From contig CACRXP010000120.1 of NCBI GenBank assembly GCA_902702965.1, forward strand, positions 622,927-686,926: a stretch of DNA of 64,000 nucleotides. The letters run 5' to 3'. Shown here one piece after another: positions 32,519 to 42,815 of this stretch. Positions within the stretch are counted from its first letter, which is position 1, and the number at the start of each line of letters is the position of its first letter. This DNA is from Spirometra erinaceieuropaei (Eukaryota; Platyhelminthes; Cestoda; Diphyllobothriidea; Diphyllobothriidae). The notes under the pieces were generated by a model. The model did not search any database, was not told the origin of the DNA, and saw only the letters and a program-made list of their open reading frames with translations. The position numbers and the translations under genes were made by a program.

Positions 32519-33035
32519 GCCACTCGACAGGACCCTGACATACCTTTTAATTGGGCGAGAGGTAACAACCGTGTGAGTGGCGAGCTGCTGAACTCATGCT
32601 TCTCTGGACCACAGTCTGTTAACGAACGCAATGAACCCCTCTCCGTTCTGTGCCGAAATCTTGTCTGGGCGGTAAATTAGTCATATGGGAGCGTGCGGGT
32701 GAACACTCCTCCCTGTGGCAGCATCGGTGAGTCAAACTGCCAAGTCACTATCACGCCAATAACCAACAGCGGTGATGAAACTACGGCCACTAGCTCAAAT
32801 TCCGGCAACCAGACCATTGTGCCCAGCTGCTAATCAAGATGGGTGTGCGGTGGGTTGATAACAGCGCTCTGTAAATATTGAGGCCTTTCTGCGTCCAGCT
32901 ACCCCTATCTCTTTTAGTCCCTGACGATGGTTTCGAGAACGAATCCGAAACATATGACGAATACAACTCCTGCCCTAGCGACTGCGTCTGCTTCCTTCTA
33001 GGTATAGTGGCACCGGTTGGAGTGTTGTGACGTTT
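32519..33035 (+). mobile_element. Penelope-like element copy 2: GIY-YIG C-terminus and 3' tail
   Basis: Matches, in inverse, 12368-12910 over essentially its full length, ending 'cttctaggtatagtggcac' then 'gttgtgacgttt'. The first 120 bases correspond to the nuclease C-terminus (the sGPQSvNerN region near 32610). It adjoins gypsy copy 2 at about 32516. Inferred as an insertion next to, or a breakpoint in, that element. Confidence 0.8.
32921..32950 (+). ncRNA. Hammerhead-like core at the 3' end of Penelope copy 2 (probably inactive)
   Basis: CTGACGA, a hairpin with arms GGTTTCG/CGAATCC (one mismatch) and a 4-nt AGAA loop, then GAAAC. The flanks do not form a convincing helix I and the cleavage base would be G, so this copy looks decayed. 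Confidence 0.35.
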
Positions 33036-33803
33036 AATTACATTGCCTGAACATCCTTTACACCCCTGCTAACTTTAAGAGGGAAACCTTATTGGGCAAG
33101 GGAATAATCCCTCGATCCGGTCTCCCTCTTCTTACATTAACTAATTGCTGCAAGATTTCCATCCTGTCACTAAGGTAGATTGACGATCACCACTCTCATG
33201 AGACCTAGGACGTGTTCGCCCCCAGAAAACAGTCGACGAGTTCTCTGGTTCGAGTTTCCAGCGCGTTGCTATTAAAGCGGGCTGCTTCTCGGAATGCTGC
33301 CCCCCAATATCACGTGGCGGTGCATTTCTAGTTACTGATCATGTTTAAGCCGTAAAATGCCTCTTTCAGTGCCATTAGCCGTGGTCGGTAATACGCCGAG
33401 CCTACAGTCTGGATGGGTTGTAAATTAGAAAGTTCATGGCAAAAACAGAATTGCTAATTTGCATTCGGCAATTAGAGTAGATTGGTTATCACCACTTTCA
33501 CATGAAGTCACCCACCCAACATGCGCCGCCAGGGTTCGATCGGAATGGTTCACGCAACACGCTTCGTCCTGCACTCAGGACAGGCGGGTGACGGTCACAC
33601 CTGTTTGGAGAGCCTGCTTCAGCAACGCGTAATTTGACCCCCTCGGTGGCTAAATGCAGTTACAGAAGTCGCAAAAATCAGGCCTCAGGACCTCAAAAGA
33701 AACGGTACTCGGAGCCCATTCACACACAAACAAAACGGATCACCGGATCTCTTTTTTCTTTCTAGTCACTATTATTTCACGAGGGTGAACAGCAAATAAT
33801 ATA
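33036..33803. other. Non-coding stretch with an imperfect internal duplication
   Basis: 'gtagattgacgatcaccac' at about 33174-33192 reappears as 'gtagattggttatcaccac' at about 33477-33495. Both are followed within 60-80 bases by a GGTTCGA sequence (33249-33255 and 33533-33539), which resembles a pol III B box. Two old copies of a SINE-like unit are possible but not proven. Confidence 0.4.
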
Positions 33804-34766
33804 CAATGAGTGACCGATCTCATAAAATGTTGGCCGAAATTCCAAAATGCGTTTCCGAGTAGAACATTGGCATGTGGCACAATCTTATAATGTTTTGGAC
33901 TCGTTAGGATGCCGGTTTTTGAATGCACTTCTTTTCGACCTCCTACAGAAACCGTACTCGGTAAAAGTGACTACTTATGTAGCATGAATTTTTCGCATTG
34001 ATTTTCGATGGTCTTATAAATTCAAATATATTCTATAGAAAACATGCACAGAAACATGTTTTCTTTTGCCTGTTTGGTAGAAAATCACATTGTCTTTACA
34101 ATTTATGCCCGAAGAAAGTTTGTATTAAGGTTTTGAAAAAGTTTCCCGATTCCCGAATAGTTTTGAGCCTGATCAGCCCTTGCATTACCGTTTAGCGATT
34201 TCCGTCTACAAGGTGTATACTTTCCGCGTAAGGAAAATCATATATTCCTCTAATCCTTTAAGAAATACCATGGAGGTTTCATAAAATGTTGCAATGGATG
34301 CAAACTATGTTGTACATTTTTTGGGGAACATTGGTAAACGGACAGGTACGATGCTGTATGAATGGACATTGCACGGTCTTAAAACTCTCGTAATGAGACA
34401 TTTTTTTAAAAACCGAACTGTACCCGTTTTCGGGTATAACATGTTAATACAATGAGATTATCTACTAAATGTGCAAAAGAGAGCATATTTTCCTGCATGT
34501 TTTCTACAGAATATGTTTGAATTTATAAGACCATCGGAGACCAGTGGGAAAAATGCGTGTCGCCTAAGAAATCATTTTTACCTACTACGATTTCTACGAG
34601 AGATCGAAAAGAAATGCATTCAACAGCCGACATCATTGCGAGTCCGAAGCATTATAGGATTGTGTCACATGCTAATAAATGTTGCAACCATACCTAAGTC
34701 ATCCTTCCTAATTGAAAACGCATTTCAGAATTTCGGCCAAAATTTCAATAGTTCGGTCACTTCCTG
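33804..34766 (+). mobile_element. MITE copy C, complete (963 bp), TA-flanked
   Basis: Starts CAATGAGTGACCGA after TA (33802-33803) and ends with the inverse TCGGTCACTTCCTG before TA (34767-34768). The arms are inverted repeats over several hundred bp; for example GGCCGAAATTCCAAAATGCG at the left pairs with CGCATTTCAGAATTTCGGCC at the right. The asymmetric centre has 'acggacaggtacgatgctg' (about 34335-34353). It has no coding capacity. The TA flanks and CA(G/A)T ends suggest movement by a Tc1/mariner transposase. Confidence 0.85.
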
Positions 34767-35046
34767 TAAATGTGGGCTTGTAAAACACATAGCAAAGGTA
34801 ACTACCAGAGGGCCCCCCGCGGCTTCATTTGCATCGCGGGAAGTGAGGTAAGCTCATAGACGTGACATAGTCGCGTTGTGGGGATAAAGTTTTATTTTGA
34901 TTTTTGCCAGTTGATCACCCAAATCCTTAAAGCAAAATTGATATCCTGTAAATTGCCTCAAGGTGCATCCAAATAAACTTATGCCAAAGACGACAAGTGG
35001 AGAAGATTGTTCGAGCTCCAGATGTAGGTACGCGTGAACGCGGAGA

Positions 35047-35330
35047 CTGGTCGGGCACCGGAACCATTTTTTTTTTATTTTTCCTCATCTTCGAGCTCGT
35101 ACAGGAGTCCATCGTCGAAGATTGCGGCAGCAACAGAACAATCTACGGTTATAGGGGGTCATTAGTCAGTTAACGATCAGTGCGCATGTCTCGTAATGAC
35201 TACAAGGGGCTCTGTGCGCGGATGCCAGATCGATACACCGAATGACCGAGTTTTCATTCGAGGCCCGGGTTTCGATCAATGATCGGGTTGTCTTGCTTTC
35301 GGTGTGGGTGATTATCATGGCGGCTGCGAA
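35047..35330 (+). repeat. Unnamed 280-bp dispersed repeat, copy 1
   Basis: Matches 51918-52199 in the same orientation. Shared blocks are 'gcaccggaaccatt', 'tacaggagtcca', 'gttatagg', 'cattagtcagtt', 'cgagttttcat..gaggcc' and 'atggcggctgcgaa'. No open frame or promoter is recognisable in either copy, so its class is unknown. Confidence 0.7.
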
Positions 35331-35469
35331 GATGTGGGCAACCAATTACGACAATTCGTCACTACCATGCACAGTCGAGTTGGGCTCATGTGTGAGATAT
35401 CCGGGCATGCATTCGATCCTACCTGTGCAATAACAAGAACAGTTTAATAGATGTTTTGGCAGATTTTGA

Positions 35470-35600
35470 ATAATTCATTTTGACCCATCTGTGAAGAACT
35501 CGGCGCCTTGGTGAGATTCGAACTCACGACAGCAAAGGGAGGTCTTAGTACAGCCAACGCTCTAGTGAGTTTACTCACACTTGGGTCAAGTTACCCGCCC
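35470..35600 (-). repeat. tRNA-derived SINE-like unit A
   Basis: On the minus strand, 'tagagcgttggctgt' (A-box-like; the usual TRGC start is weak) is followed about 35 bases later by a perfect T-arm, GTGAG-TTCGAAT-CTCAC (35510-35526), a strong B box. A shared tail 'gggtcaaaatgaa' follows. The body is diverged, so it is a SINE rather than a tRNA gene. Inverted relative to unit B. Confidence 0.6.
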
Positions 35601-35682
35601 AGCCTACTGCAACGTCTGGAATCCACCAAATCTGCTACAATAAGCTGACTGCCCAAGCAGGATTCACTAAATAATCCACTTA

Positions 35683-35795
35683 CAATCCAATAGCTGATTG
35701 CCAGATTCACGTGACCACCCCCCTTGCTCTCATGAGTTCGAATCCCACTGAGGCGTCGAGTTTTCCACAGTTGGGTCAAAATGAAAGGACAATTT
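35683..35795 (+). repeat. tRNA-derived SINE-like unit B, inverted relative to A
   Basis: The plus strand has 'catgagttcgaatcccac' (B box, about 35731-35748), 'gaggcgtcgag' and 'gggtcaaaatga', matching the minus strand of unit A. The A-box region is decayed. The right end meets Penelope copy 5 at about 35796. Confidence 0.6.
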
Positions 35796-36335
35796 AGGCA
35801 TTTTATACAATACAATACTCTAGACTGCTCCCTGGGATTTAATCGGTCCTTGGCTCTAATGACCCTGTTGCACATGGTAGCATGGGGCCGATGCGCAAAT
35901 CCAACACCTAGTCCCACATCAATGTGCTCGGTCGCCTCTGAAACGTCGTCTAATTGTGGCAGAGCACGCAATACTTTTGTCGGCTTTCCTTTTAGGTCCT
36001 CCGGGGGCGAACACGTAGGCACTGCATAAAAAAACCTTTGGATGGCCACTCCGCATAAACTGGTTGCGGAGATATCGGACCTTACGGGCTTTTTTCCTCC
36101 GGGCTGCAGCAGTGAGTCTGAATCCGTTTGAGCCGTCGGAGGGTTGTTGTGAAAGCTGGGAATTTTCGTGGTGTTCGTTGCCTTCATGAAAACCACTGTC
36201 TAAATTTCACCGTTAGTACTTCGTCTGATGAGCATATCCAGGAAAGTCAGCTGATGTTCTTTTTTTCTTCTCTCGGACATCGGAGAAGATGGAATCAAAC
36301 AGATTATGGAGATTTTGCTCTGAGTTCGTCGTTTG
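35796..36335 (-). pseudogene. Penelope-like element copy 5: RT C-terminus, linker and GIY-YIG start
   Basis: On the minus strand, HQLTFLDMLIRRSTNG (about 36255-36208) and VFMKATNTTKIPSFHNNPP (36195-36130) belong to the end of Penelope RT. VSEATEHIDVGLGVGFAHRPHATM and RAKDRLNPREQSRVLYCIKCLNC (35945-35800) are the linker and the first strand of the GIY-YIG nuclease (GVVY replaced by RVLY). The reading frame is long (35591-36196) but its C-terminal third is SINE unit B read backwards, so it is not a gene. Confidence 0.8.
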
Positions 36336-36907
36336 CCTCTTCAAGCTGCTTGCGTAAGACTTCGTGCATCAAATGCGGTGGCGGGGGGGTGTGAATAATC
36401 ACGTCAAGTCAAAATTGACCCTGACTTCGTTCGATGCAGTCCCCCGACCTCGGAGGTCTGCAAGGATCTGAGCAGTGTGCCTGACTGGGGTAGTCGTTTT
36501 GCTGTGGAGGCACTGTGTGGCGATCTCTAAATTCAGATCGTCATGCATCGAGAAGAATGAAAGATCCCAACGAATTTGGTAGAGAGGGTCGAAGGTTTTT
36601 TTACAAAATATTCCTTGTAGAAGTGATGAAGGTGTGCTGTGCGAAAATAACCGTACATTGCAGATAAACTGACCGAAGCTGAAAATTTCCCTTGCGAACT
36701 AATACCGTTTAAAAACAGTGATGGATGCAGCTGGAAGTTGATGATTGTTTGTAAACGTATTGGGGAATTCGCCCTTTTATTCACTTTTTACTTCAGAATT
36801 TTTTGGTCTATACGTCCTCCCTAAAGTGATAATAAAATTTTCCACATATTAGGGTGACAAAACACACCTTCTTCCAACTGGACGAGCTTAAAAGCACAAT
36901 CATTTTA
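36336..36907. other. Unassigned non-coding stretch
   Basis: No supported feature. The part next to 36335 may be more decayed Penelope RT (minus strand) but no motif is clear. Confidence 0.45.
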
Positions 36908-37899
36908 CACTAGGTGGGCTAACTCATGAAATGTAAACCGAAATTCTGCAAAGCTTCTTCGTTTCGAAAGATTACATGAGCAGCGTTGTAAAATTAGTCA
37001 TCTTACAGCACAATTCTATAGTAATTCATTTACGTCGGGATGCTGGTTTTCTAACGAATTCCTTTCAGGCTGCATGCAACAATATGCTCTGTAAAAAGTG
37101 GCTACTCAAGTAACATCTATTTTTATCACTTATTTTAGATGTCATTATAATTTCAAATATAGTTCGTAGAAAATAGGTATAAAAATATTCATTCTTTTGC
37201 TCACGCGGCAGAAAATTTAGTCTTCTTCCAATTTTAATGCTCGAAGGAAAGGTCTAGTGCGGTTTTAAAAAAGTTTCTGATTGGGAGAATTTTTGATATC
37301 ATGAAATGGCCGTTCCCAGAACGTCACGTCTCTGCATTTACCAATGTAGCTTGTAAACTTAACAATGTGGCTCAAGTCCGCTGTTAAATTCGATGAACTC
37401 TATATAGTTTCCTCTTCAAGCCGTAGAGAAATATATGGTTTTTCTTACGGGGAAAATATACGGCTTGCAGTTTAGAACCCCTGAATGCAAGTGTAACGGC
37501 AGGTTGGGTTCACAATTAATCGGGAATTGCAGAAGTCTTTGAAATCCAAATTATATTCATTCTTTGAGCATATTCTTGGAAAAAGACGTAATTTTCTACC
37601 GAACGAGCGAAAGGATGAATATTTTTGTGCATTTTTCCCATGAAATAAAATTAAATATTTAAGGACACTGAAAATCACTGAGAAAAGTGTATGCTACTTA
37701 AGTAGTCATTTTTACGGGGTGTCATTCTTGCATCCATCCGAAAAGACTTTCGCTCGAAAGCCGGCATCCTGAGGTGCCGAATTGTTATAGAATTGCGCTG
37801 TAAAATTATTAGTTTTACAACCCTTCTTAATTAATCTTTTCGAAACGAAAACGCATTTCGGAATCTCGGTTGACATTTCATGATCTAGCCTACCTACTG
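36908..37899 (-). mobile_element. MITE copy D, complete (992 bp), TA-flanked
   Basis: TA (36906-36907), CACTAGGTGGGCTAACTCAT at the left and the inverse CAGTAGGTAGGCTAGATCAT at the right, then TA (37900-37901). The terminal 60 bp agree at roughly 80 percent by eye and include ATGAAATGT and GTTTCGAAA. The whole arms are inverted repeats. The centre is in minus orientation relative to copy C. Non-coding. Confidence 0.88.
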
Positions 37900-37901
37900 T
37901 A

Positions 37902-38235
37902 TATCCCAACAGCTCCTTTTCGATCGATGTCTTTAGTAATTTTTTCCATGAAAATGGCCTCCGAAAACACTCTTATTCGATATACACGTATTCAAACTTA
38001 TCTTTTGGCCGGATGCGAAAACGCAGTCGCGATATACAAGAGTCTTGGCCTTCAGACGTTAACTCAGCTAAGCGCAGTGTAGACTTTCACTCCAAGCTGA
38101 AGTCTTGAACCACAAACTCGATTTAAGTATGGAATGAGATCTACAACTTTTTCTTCTTTAATGGTGAAACTTACCACACGTTTGCGAGGGCAAGCCAATA
38201 AAGCTTCATATCCGGAGATGGGATATTTGCCGTCT
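37902..38235. other. Unassigned stretch before the microsatellite
   Basis: Nothing recognisable. Confidence 0.4.
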
Positions 38236-38284
38236 TCTTCTTGCTTACCTCCTCTTCTCCTTTTCCTCCTCCTTCTCCTTCTTT

Positions 38285-38509
<225 letters not shown>

Positions 38510-38625
38510 TTCTTCTTCTTCTTATTCTCCTTCCCCCCCCTCCTCTTCTTCCTCCTTCACCTCCGCCTCTTCTGTTCTTCCTCTTCTTCTTCTTCGTCTT
38601 CTTCTTTTTCTTCTTTGCCACTTTC

Positions 38626-39227
38626 ACCTATCCGTCTCCCACATTAGTCGTTTGGATAGGATCTCTCATCCCCAGACGCTGATGCAAATCCTTTTTATAC
38701 ACACCTTTCGTATTACCATTTCCTTGTAAAGTTGTTCCATGAAGTGGATATCCGTGCTTTTTTGAATTATCTGAATCTAGGGTATTTCGCCAGTTAAGCA
38801 CAGAGCATTTGCAGCGAGACTCCGCAGGGTAACCTGGGCATACATAGGTTTCGAAGAAAAATGAGTCATTTGAGAAATTGGACAAACATTATTTCGCAAA
38901 TTTTCGACAATGGATACCCAGGTCGTCGTCATACGCGCAGAAAACATGCCTGAAAAATCTGTATTACGTTGTCAGTGCTGCCAATGGGTTGATGTTGTGA
39001 TCTGGTATCATGTTTTGATTGGCTATTGACTTTTCCATTTTTTGAGATTTGTGTACATGGCGTCCAGATCGATGGGCCGATTGATGTATGAATCATCGGA
39101 GTGAATGGCCTCCAGAAATTCTCGACCTTTCTTATCTAGAGATAAACCGACAATGCGCGTTTTACCTTAAACAAATTTGTGCCCAGTTTCTAGCGTATGC
39201 ATGGCGAATAGGGATAATAAGGGCTAG
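38626..39227. other. Unassigned non-coding stretch
   Basis: No supported feature. The open frames at 38628-38885 (minus) and 39088-39306 (plus) have no motif. Confidence 0.45.
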
Positions 39228-39637
39228 ATCGCAGTTGGTAGCCAAGCCCCGTATTACAGGTGGCCGGGGAGTTTGTTTACTGGGGATATTTTGTGGGGTT
39301 CCATAATCACATCTGACTCATTTGGCTTCCGTTTTACTTTTGAGGTTAGGATTAGGGTACTGGTCAATGATTTCCGATTTTCGGGTTAGGGTTATGCCTT
39401 TACGCTTAGGCTTTCGGGTTACGGTTAGGGTTGGAGCGTAAGATTAGGTTTCATTATTACGGCTAGGTTTTTCAGTTACGGCTATGTCTAAGAGCTACGG
39501 TTACGTTTAAGATTTAGGTTAGGGTTGCCATTAAGGTTAACGGTCAACGTTTAAGGCTGAGGTTAGGGTTAGGGTTAAGGTTATGATTAGGGTTAAGGTC
39601 GCCGTCCGCTTCCCCGTTCCTGGCTACCAACTGCGAT
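39228..39637. repeat. Inverted-repeat-bounded unit containing telomere-like array 2
   Basis: The 17-mer ATCGCAGTTGGTAGCCA at 39228-39244 recurs as its exact reverse complement at 39621-39637. Between them lies a degenerate TTAGGG-type array (about 39340-39598), with GGTTAGGGTTAGGGTTAAGG at its right side. The unit is about 410 bp, compact enough to be a mobile or excised-and-reinserted segment. Confidence 0.7.
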
Positions 39638-39656
39638 TCAGCCGGGATAAGTGGTC

Positions 39657-39932
39657 TCACCTCTTTTCTGACAATTGGTGCTCATCTAGGTGTGCAGAGG
39701 CGGTTTTTCCGATTGAACCACAGTATAATGCATTACAGGTGCCACACGGAATGTTGTAGACAACTTCTTTTTTATCCAAATAGCCAACTCCATCCTCAAG
39801 GTGTAAAAGCCGGTTGCATTGAAAATTTGCGAGGCAAAGTTTGTTCATTTTCTCAAAGGACTCATTTTTCTTCGAATTACATTTCTTGGGGTGCCTATCT
39901 TCCAGTACATACAGATATATGTTTTTCGCCAC
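39657..39932 (-). pseudogene. Penelope-like element copy 6: GIY-YIG nuclease N-terminal part
   Basis: On the minus strand the frame reads LCLANFQCNRLLHLEDG ... KKEVVYNIPCGTCNALYCGSIGKTASAHLDEHQLSEKR and stops at 39657. It carries VVY, the YCG (YIG) box, GKTASAHLDEH in place of GETGRxxxxRxxEH, so the catalytic Arg is changed, and the EH pair. It belongs to a different Penelope lineage from copy 1B. The rest of the nuclease is missing. Confidence 0.75.
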
Positions 39933-39944
39933 ATATATGTTTCG

Positions 39945-40330
39945 TCATTCCGTCCCCCTTGCGACACGGTGAACAACAACCGAAACCCCTAACACCTCCA
40001 ACGCCGACGCATTGCTCCCTGACCTCATCCCGTATCAGTGACCAGCCGCCTGCATTCCCACTGATCCGTAATCCCCCTGCGTTTTCTCCACCTCCAACAC
40101 AGGGCGCCCTAACGGTTCTTCCTTCCCCCCCCCTGCCCCACAGCCTACCATAACTCGGTGCCCACCCCTCTCACGCATCAGCTGTCTGTTTGCCGTTGTC
40201 TGTCCTGTCGCGCCAGCCGACCTAGTCTGCCCATTTCACTTTTCCCTCTGTTCATTTCGTCTGACGACGGGTCGGTGTCACCGACTTGAAAATTCACGAG
40301 TACAACTCTATTTTCCGAAGAGCCTTCTCC
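39945..40330 (+). mobile_element. Penelope-like element copy 7: 3' untranslated tail
   Basis: A C/T-rich non-coding stretch leads to a hammerhead-like core at 40261 and ends 'aattcacgagtacaactc', comparable to 'cgaatacaactcctg' in copy 2. It lies head to head with the minus-strand copy 6; the two may be one element with an inverted terminus. Confidence 0.5.
40256..40300 (+). ncRNA. Hammerhead-ribozyme-like motif, best-formed copy
   Basis: Helix I pairs TTCGT (40256-40260) with ACGAG (40296-40300). Core CTGACGA is at 40261-40267. Helix II has arms GTCGGT/ACCGAC (extendable by two G-U pairs) with a GTC loop. GAAA is at 40288-40291, helix III is minimal (AATT) and the cleavage base is C at 40295. 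One unpaired base between CTGACGA and helix II is non-standard. All required core bases are present. Confidence 0.5.
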
Positions 40331-40349
40331 TTTTCAGTATATATATGTA

Positions 40350-42099
40350 TATATAAGTGTGCGTTACTGCCATAAAGGGAAATTCTTTTTCGGTCTCATT
40401 GAACCGTATGCAAAGTCCTGGTTCAGCTGTCTGACCTGCTGTTAATTCCACAGCGTCAGCTCTTGCAGTTCAATCAAGAAATATTTTCCGCAGTCATTTC
40501 CTCTCCTTAGTAAAATTTTAGCAGATGCTCATTCGTACGTTGAAATCCTCTCCGAAATCTGTCGAGGAATAAGCAACGCTCACTCACGTACTGCAGATGT
40601 CCAGTGTGCCACACACACGTACGTAAACCCAAGCAGTATTTTCGCCGAACTACTTGGGTGTGCTGCTTTGTGTGTGTTCGTTTATTTTAAGCGGAGTCTA
40701 GACAACAATAACTTGGTGGGTGGTGTGATGTAGGCAGGGCGGGGGGAGGGAGCTAAGGGGGCAGTAAGAGCAATTTCCACCTCCTCAAGGCCCGAAAGAT
40801 TGATGTGCAGACATTAGGGTCTGATTAGCGGAGGCAGGCTCAGACCCCCCACATCGCCTTAATCCCGCTGGTAGTTCTGTGTTTACGCGTGTGGGCTGAC
40901 CAGGTAAGCATGCTGTCAGCATGCCACGCCCCGTAAAAGCAACCAGGCACATCGTCACCACAGGTATGCATGCGGGGTGCTAAAGATTAATGTTATTGTG
41001 GCTTCCACAGTCGAATGACTTTTTCGTTCTCAAAATTCAGGTTTCTGCTTAATCTACAGACACGTACAAAGTCTCCACACTCCATTTTATAGAGTATAAC
41101 TTGAAAAAAAGATCCGAGCAATACGAGTAGATTTTTTACAGCAGAAACGCATGTTCGTTTTTTTTTACCTAGAACATAACACCCGCTTTTTATCATCACG
41201 GTCGTTATGGCGACCGATCCATAGCGTAGGCCGTGTGAACTGATGTAGCAAAGTCTCCAAAGTAGGGGTTTGTTCTTCTCTACCGTTCAGGACAAGCAGC
41301 TCCTCGTTGAATTTGTCCGGAATGTCGCTCGCATGGGGGTGGGGGTGAGTTAGAGGAAAATTTACTATCTTGACGGGGGGTGTCACAGTTGCCGCCTTTG
41401 AACAGGGCAAAACCATTCTTCACAAATTATCTTCTGAGGGCTAAAAGGGATTCTGCGTGACTTCGTTCTTCCTTCAAAGAGGCCGTCCCGCGGACAACTC
41501 AGTTGAGCGGACCCTGCTCCGAGAAATGGGTCTCACTGCGAGTGACGACGTCCTCCTTGCATTGCGGGAGTTCTCAGGTGTTGACGCTTGTCCTAATTTC
41601 TGGCCGGCTGACCGTTCCGCTACCTAAAAGCCTGGACAACTTCACTCTGGCGGAAGCGGTGTGAGAATGGGCATTGTTCGTGTTTGTTGGGTTCCACTGC
41701 CGGCTGGGGGGAAGGGGGGATGTTAAGCTAGAAATATTTGGAGCATACTTCCCGACTTATTATCGTCTAGGGACAACTAAAAATAACAAAAATGCCTAGA
41801 AGTTAGCTAACATTTCCTGCTCGTTTCCCACATAAAGAGAGGAAACAACCCGAATTAACCTGAACCGCATGTGAGAGGGTGGGGAATCCATGACCTAAGG
41901 ACTCGAAAGTTGTTGTGTATGTGGATGGGATGAAGGTGACTCAGGTGCGATTCAGAGTGCACTGAAGAAAGTTTGTGCAGTATCAGGATCATTCTGTCAT
42001 TCCGCATGCAGTTTCATCAAATGTTATCCAGAAATTAGTGTTATATGAAATCTGATAAAAAGTCAAGTACTTGATGTCCCATCATGTGTTTCATGGTCT
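40350..42099. other. Unassigned non-coding stretch
   Basis: No gene or repeat recognised. A perfect 17-nt odd palindrome, GCATGCTGTCAGCATGC, lies at 40908-40924. Alternating TA/TG occurs at 40339-40358. Confidence 0.5.
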
Positions 42100-42558
42100 T
42101 GTTGGTCGACATCGGGCCACGTGGCAGATGCGTTGGAGCAACACGGGGACAATATAGGATTTTGGCAGGCATTATCGGATTGCGTACTGTAGCAAATGCC
42201 AACATTTCGGGGTGCGGCGGCAGACCCGGTTGCCGGCAGACGTCGCGCACACTCTGACCCCTGCCTTTCCCCCATCGTTGTTGTTGGTTACAAACCCGAT
42301 CATTTGCTGTGTAGACCACGGGGTGTAGAGTGGAGCGCCAAGGTGTGACTCGACCGTACCATCCATTTGTGCCCTCTCCCTCCTCCGATCTTCTTGACTC
42401 TGACCGGTAACGGGTCCAGGTGGGGAGGTGGTGGGAGTGCGGTAGATGCTGCGCAAGTCCGCCATCATCATAAACTAAGTCATGCGCAAGCCATTGTGCC
42501 TGGTTCACAAAGTTATGGAACACACTGTGGACATCGTCTGATGCGACGGTCGAACTCT
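42100..42558 (+). repeat. LINE-associated tail repeat, unit 5
   Basis: The left part (42105-42190, 'ggcagatgcgttggagcaac') matches 63893-63990, which directly follows LINE-E zinc fingers. The rest matches units 2 and 3 ('cttcttgactctg', 'ggtggggaggtgg', 'gtagatgctgcgcaag', 'gtggacatcgtc', 'tgatgcgacggtcgaac'). MITE fragment E begins right after it. Confidence 0.75.
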
Positions 42559-42560
42559 TA

Positions 42561-42813
42561 TATTTGAATTTATAAAGGTGTCGATAGTTAGTGAATATAA
42601 TTCATTTAATTATGTAGTCCTTTTTTACAGAGTGTAGTTTTCCTAGACGGCCGGAAAGAAACTCGTTCAAGATCCGACATTCTGATATGACTGAATTGCC
42701 TTGGAATTCTTCTGCATGGTCATTAATATTAAAACCCTACCTAAGTAAACTTTTGGAGTCGAATACACGCTTCAGAAGTTTGGTTAACATTTCATGAGAG
42801 AGCACGTCTACTG
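42561..42813. mobile_element. MITE copy E, right arm only
   Basis: Matches the right arm of copy F (49917-50176) almost block for block: 'tatttgaat', 'gccggaaagaaactcgttcaa', 'ccgacattctgatatgactg', 'aacatttcatgag' and 'gcacgtctactg', then TA (42814-42815). The left arm and centre are missing. Confidence 0.8.
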
Positions 42814-42815
42814 TA

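Noticed and set aside
35591..36196. 201-codon minus-strand open frame that looks like one gene
   Set aside because: Its N-terminal two thirds are Penelope linker and its C-terminal third is a SINE read backwards; it is a chance fusion.
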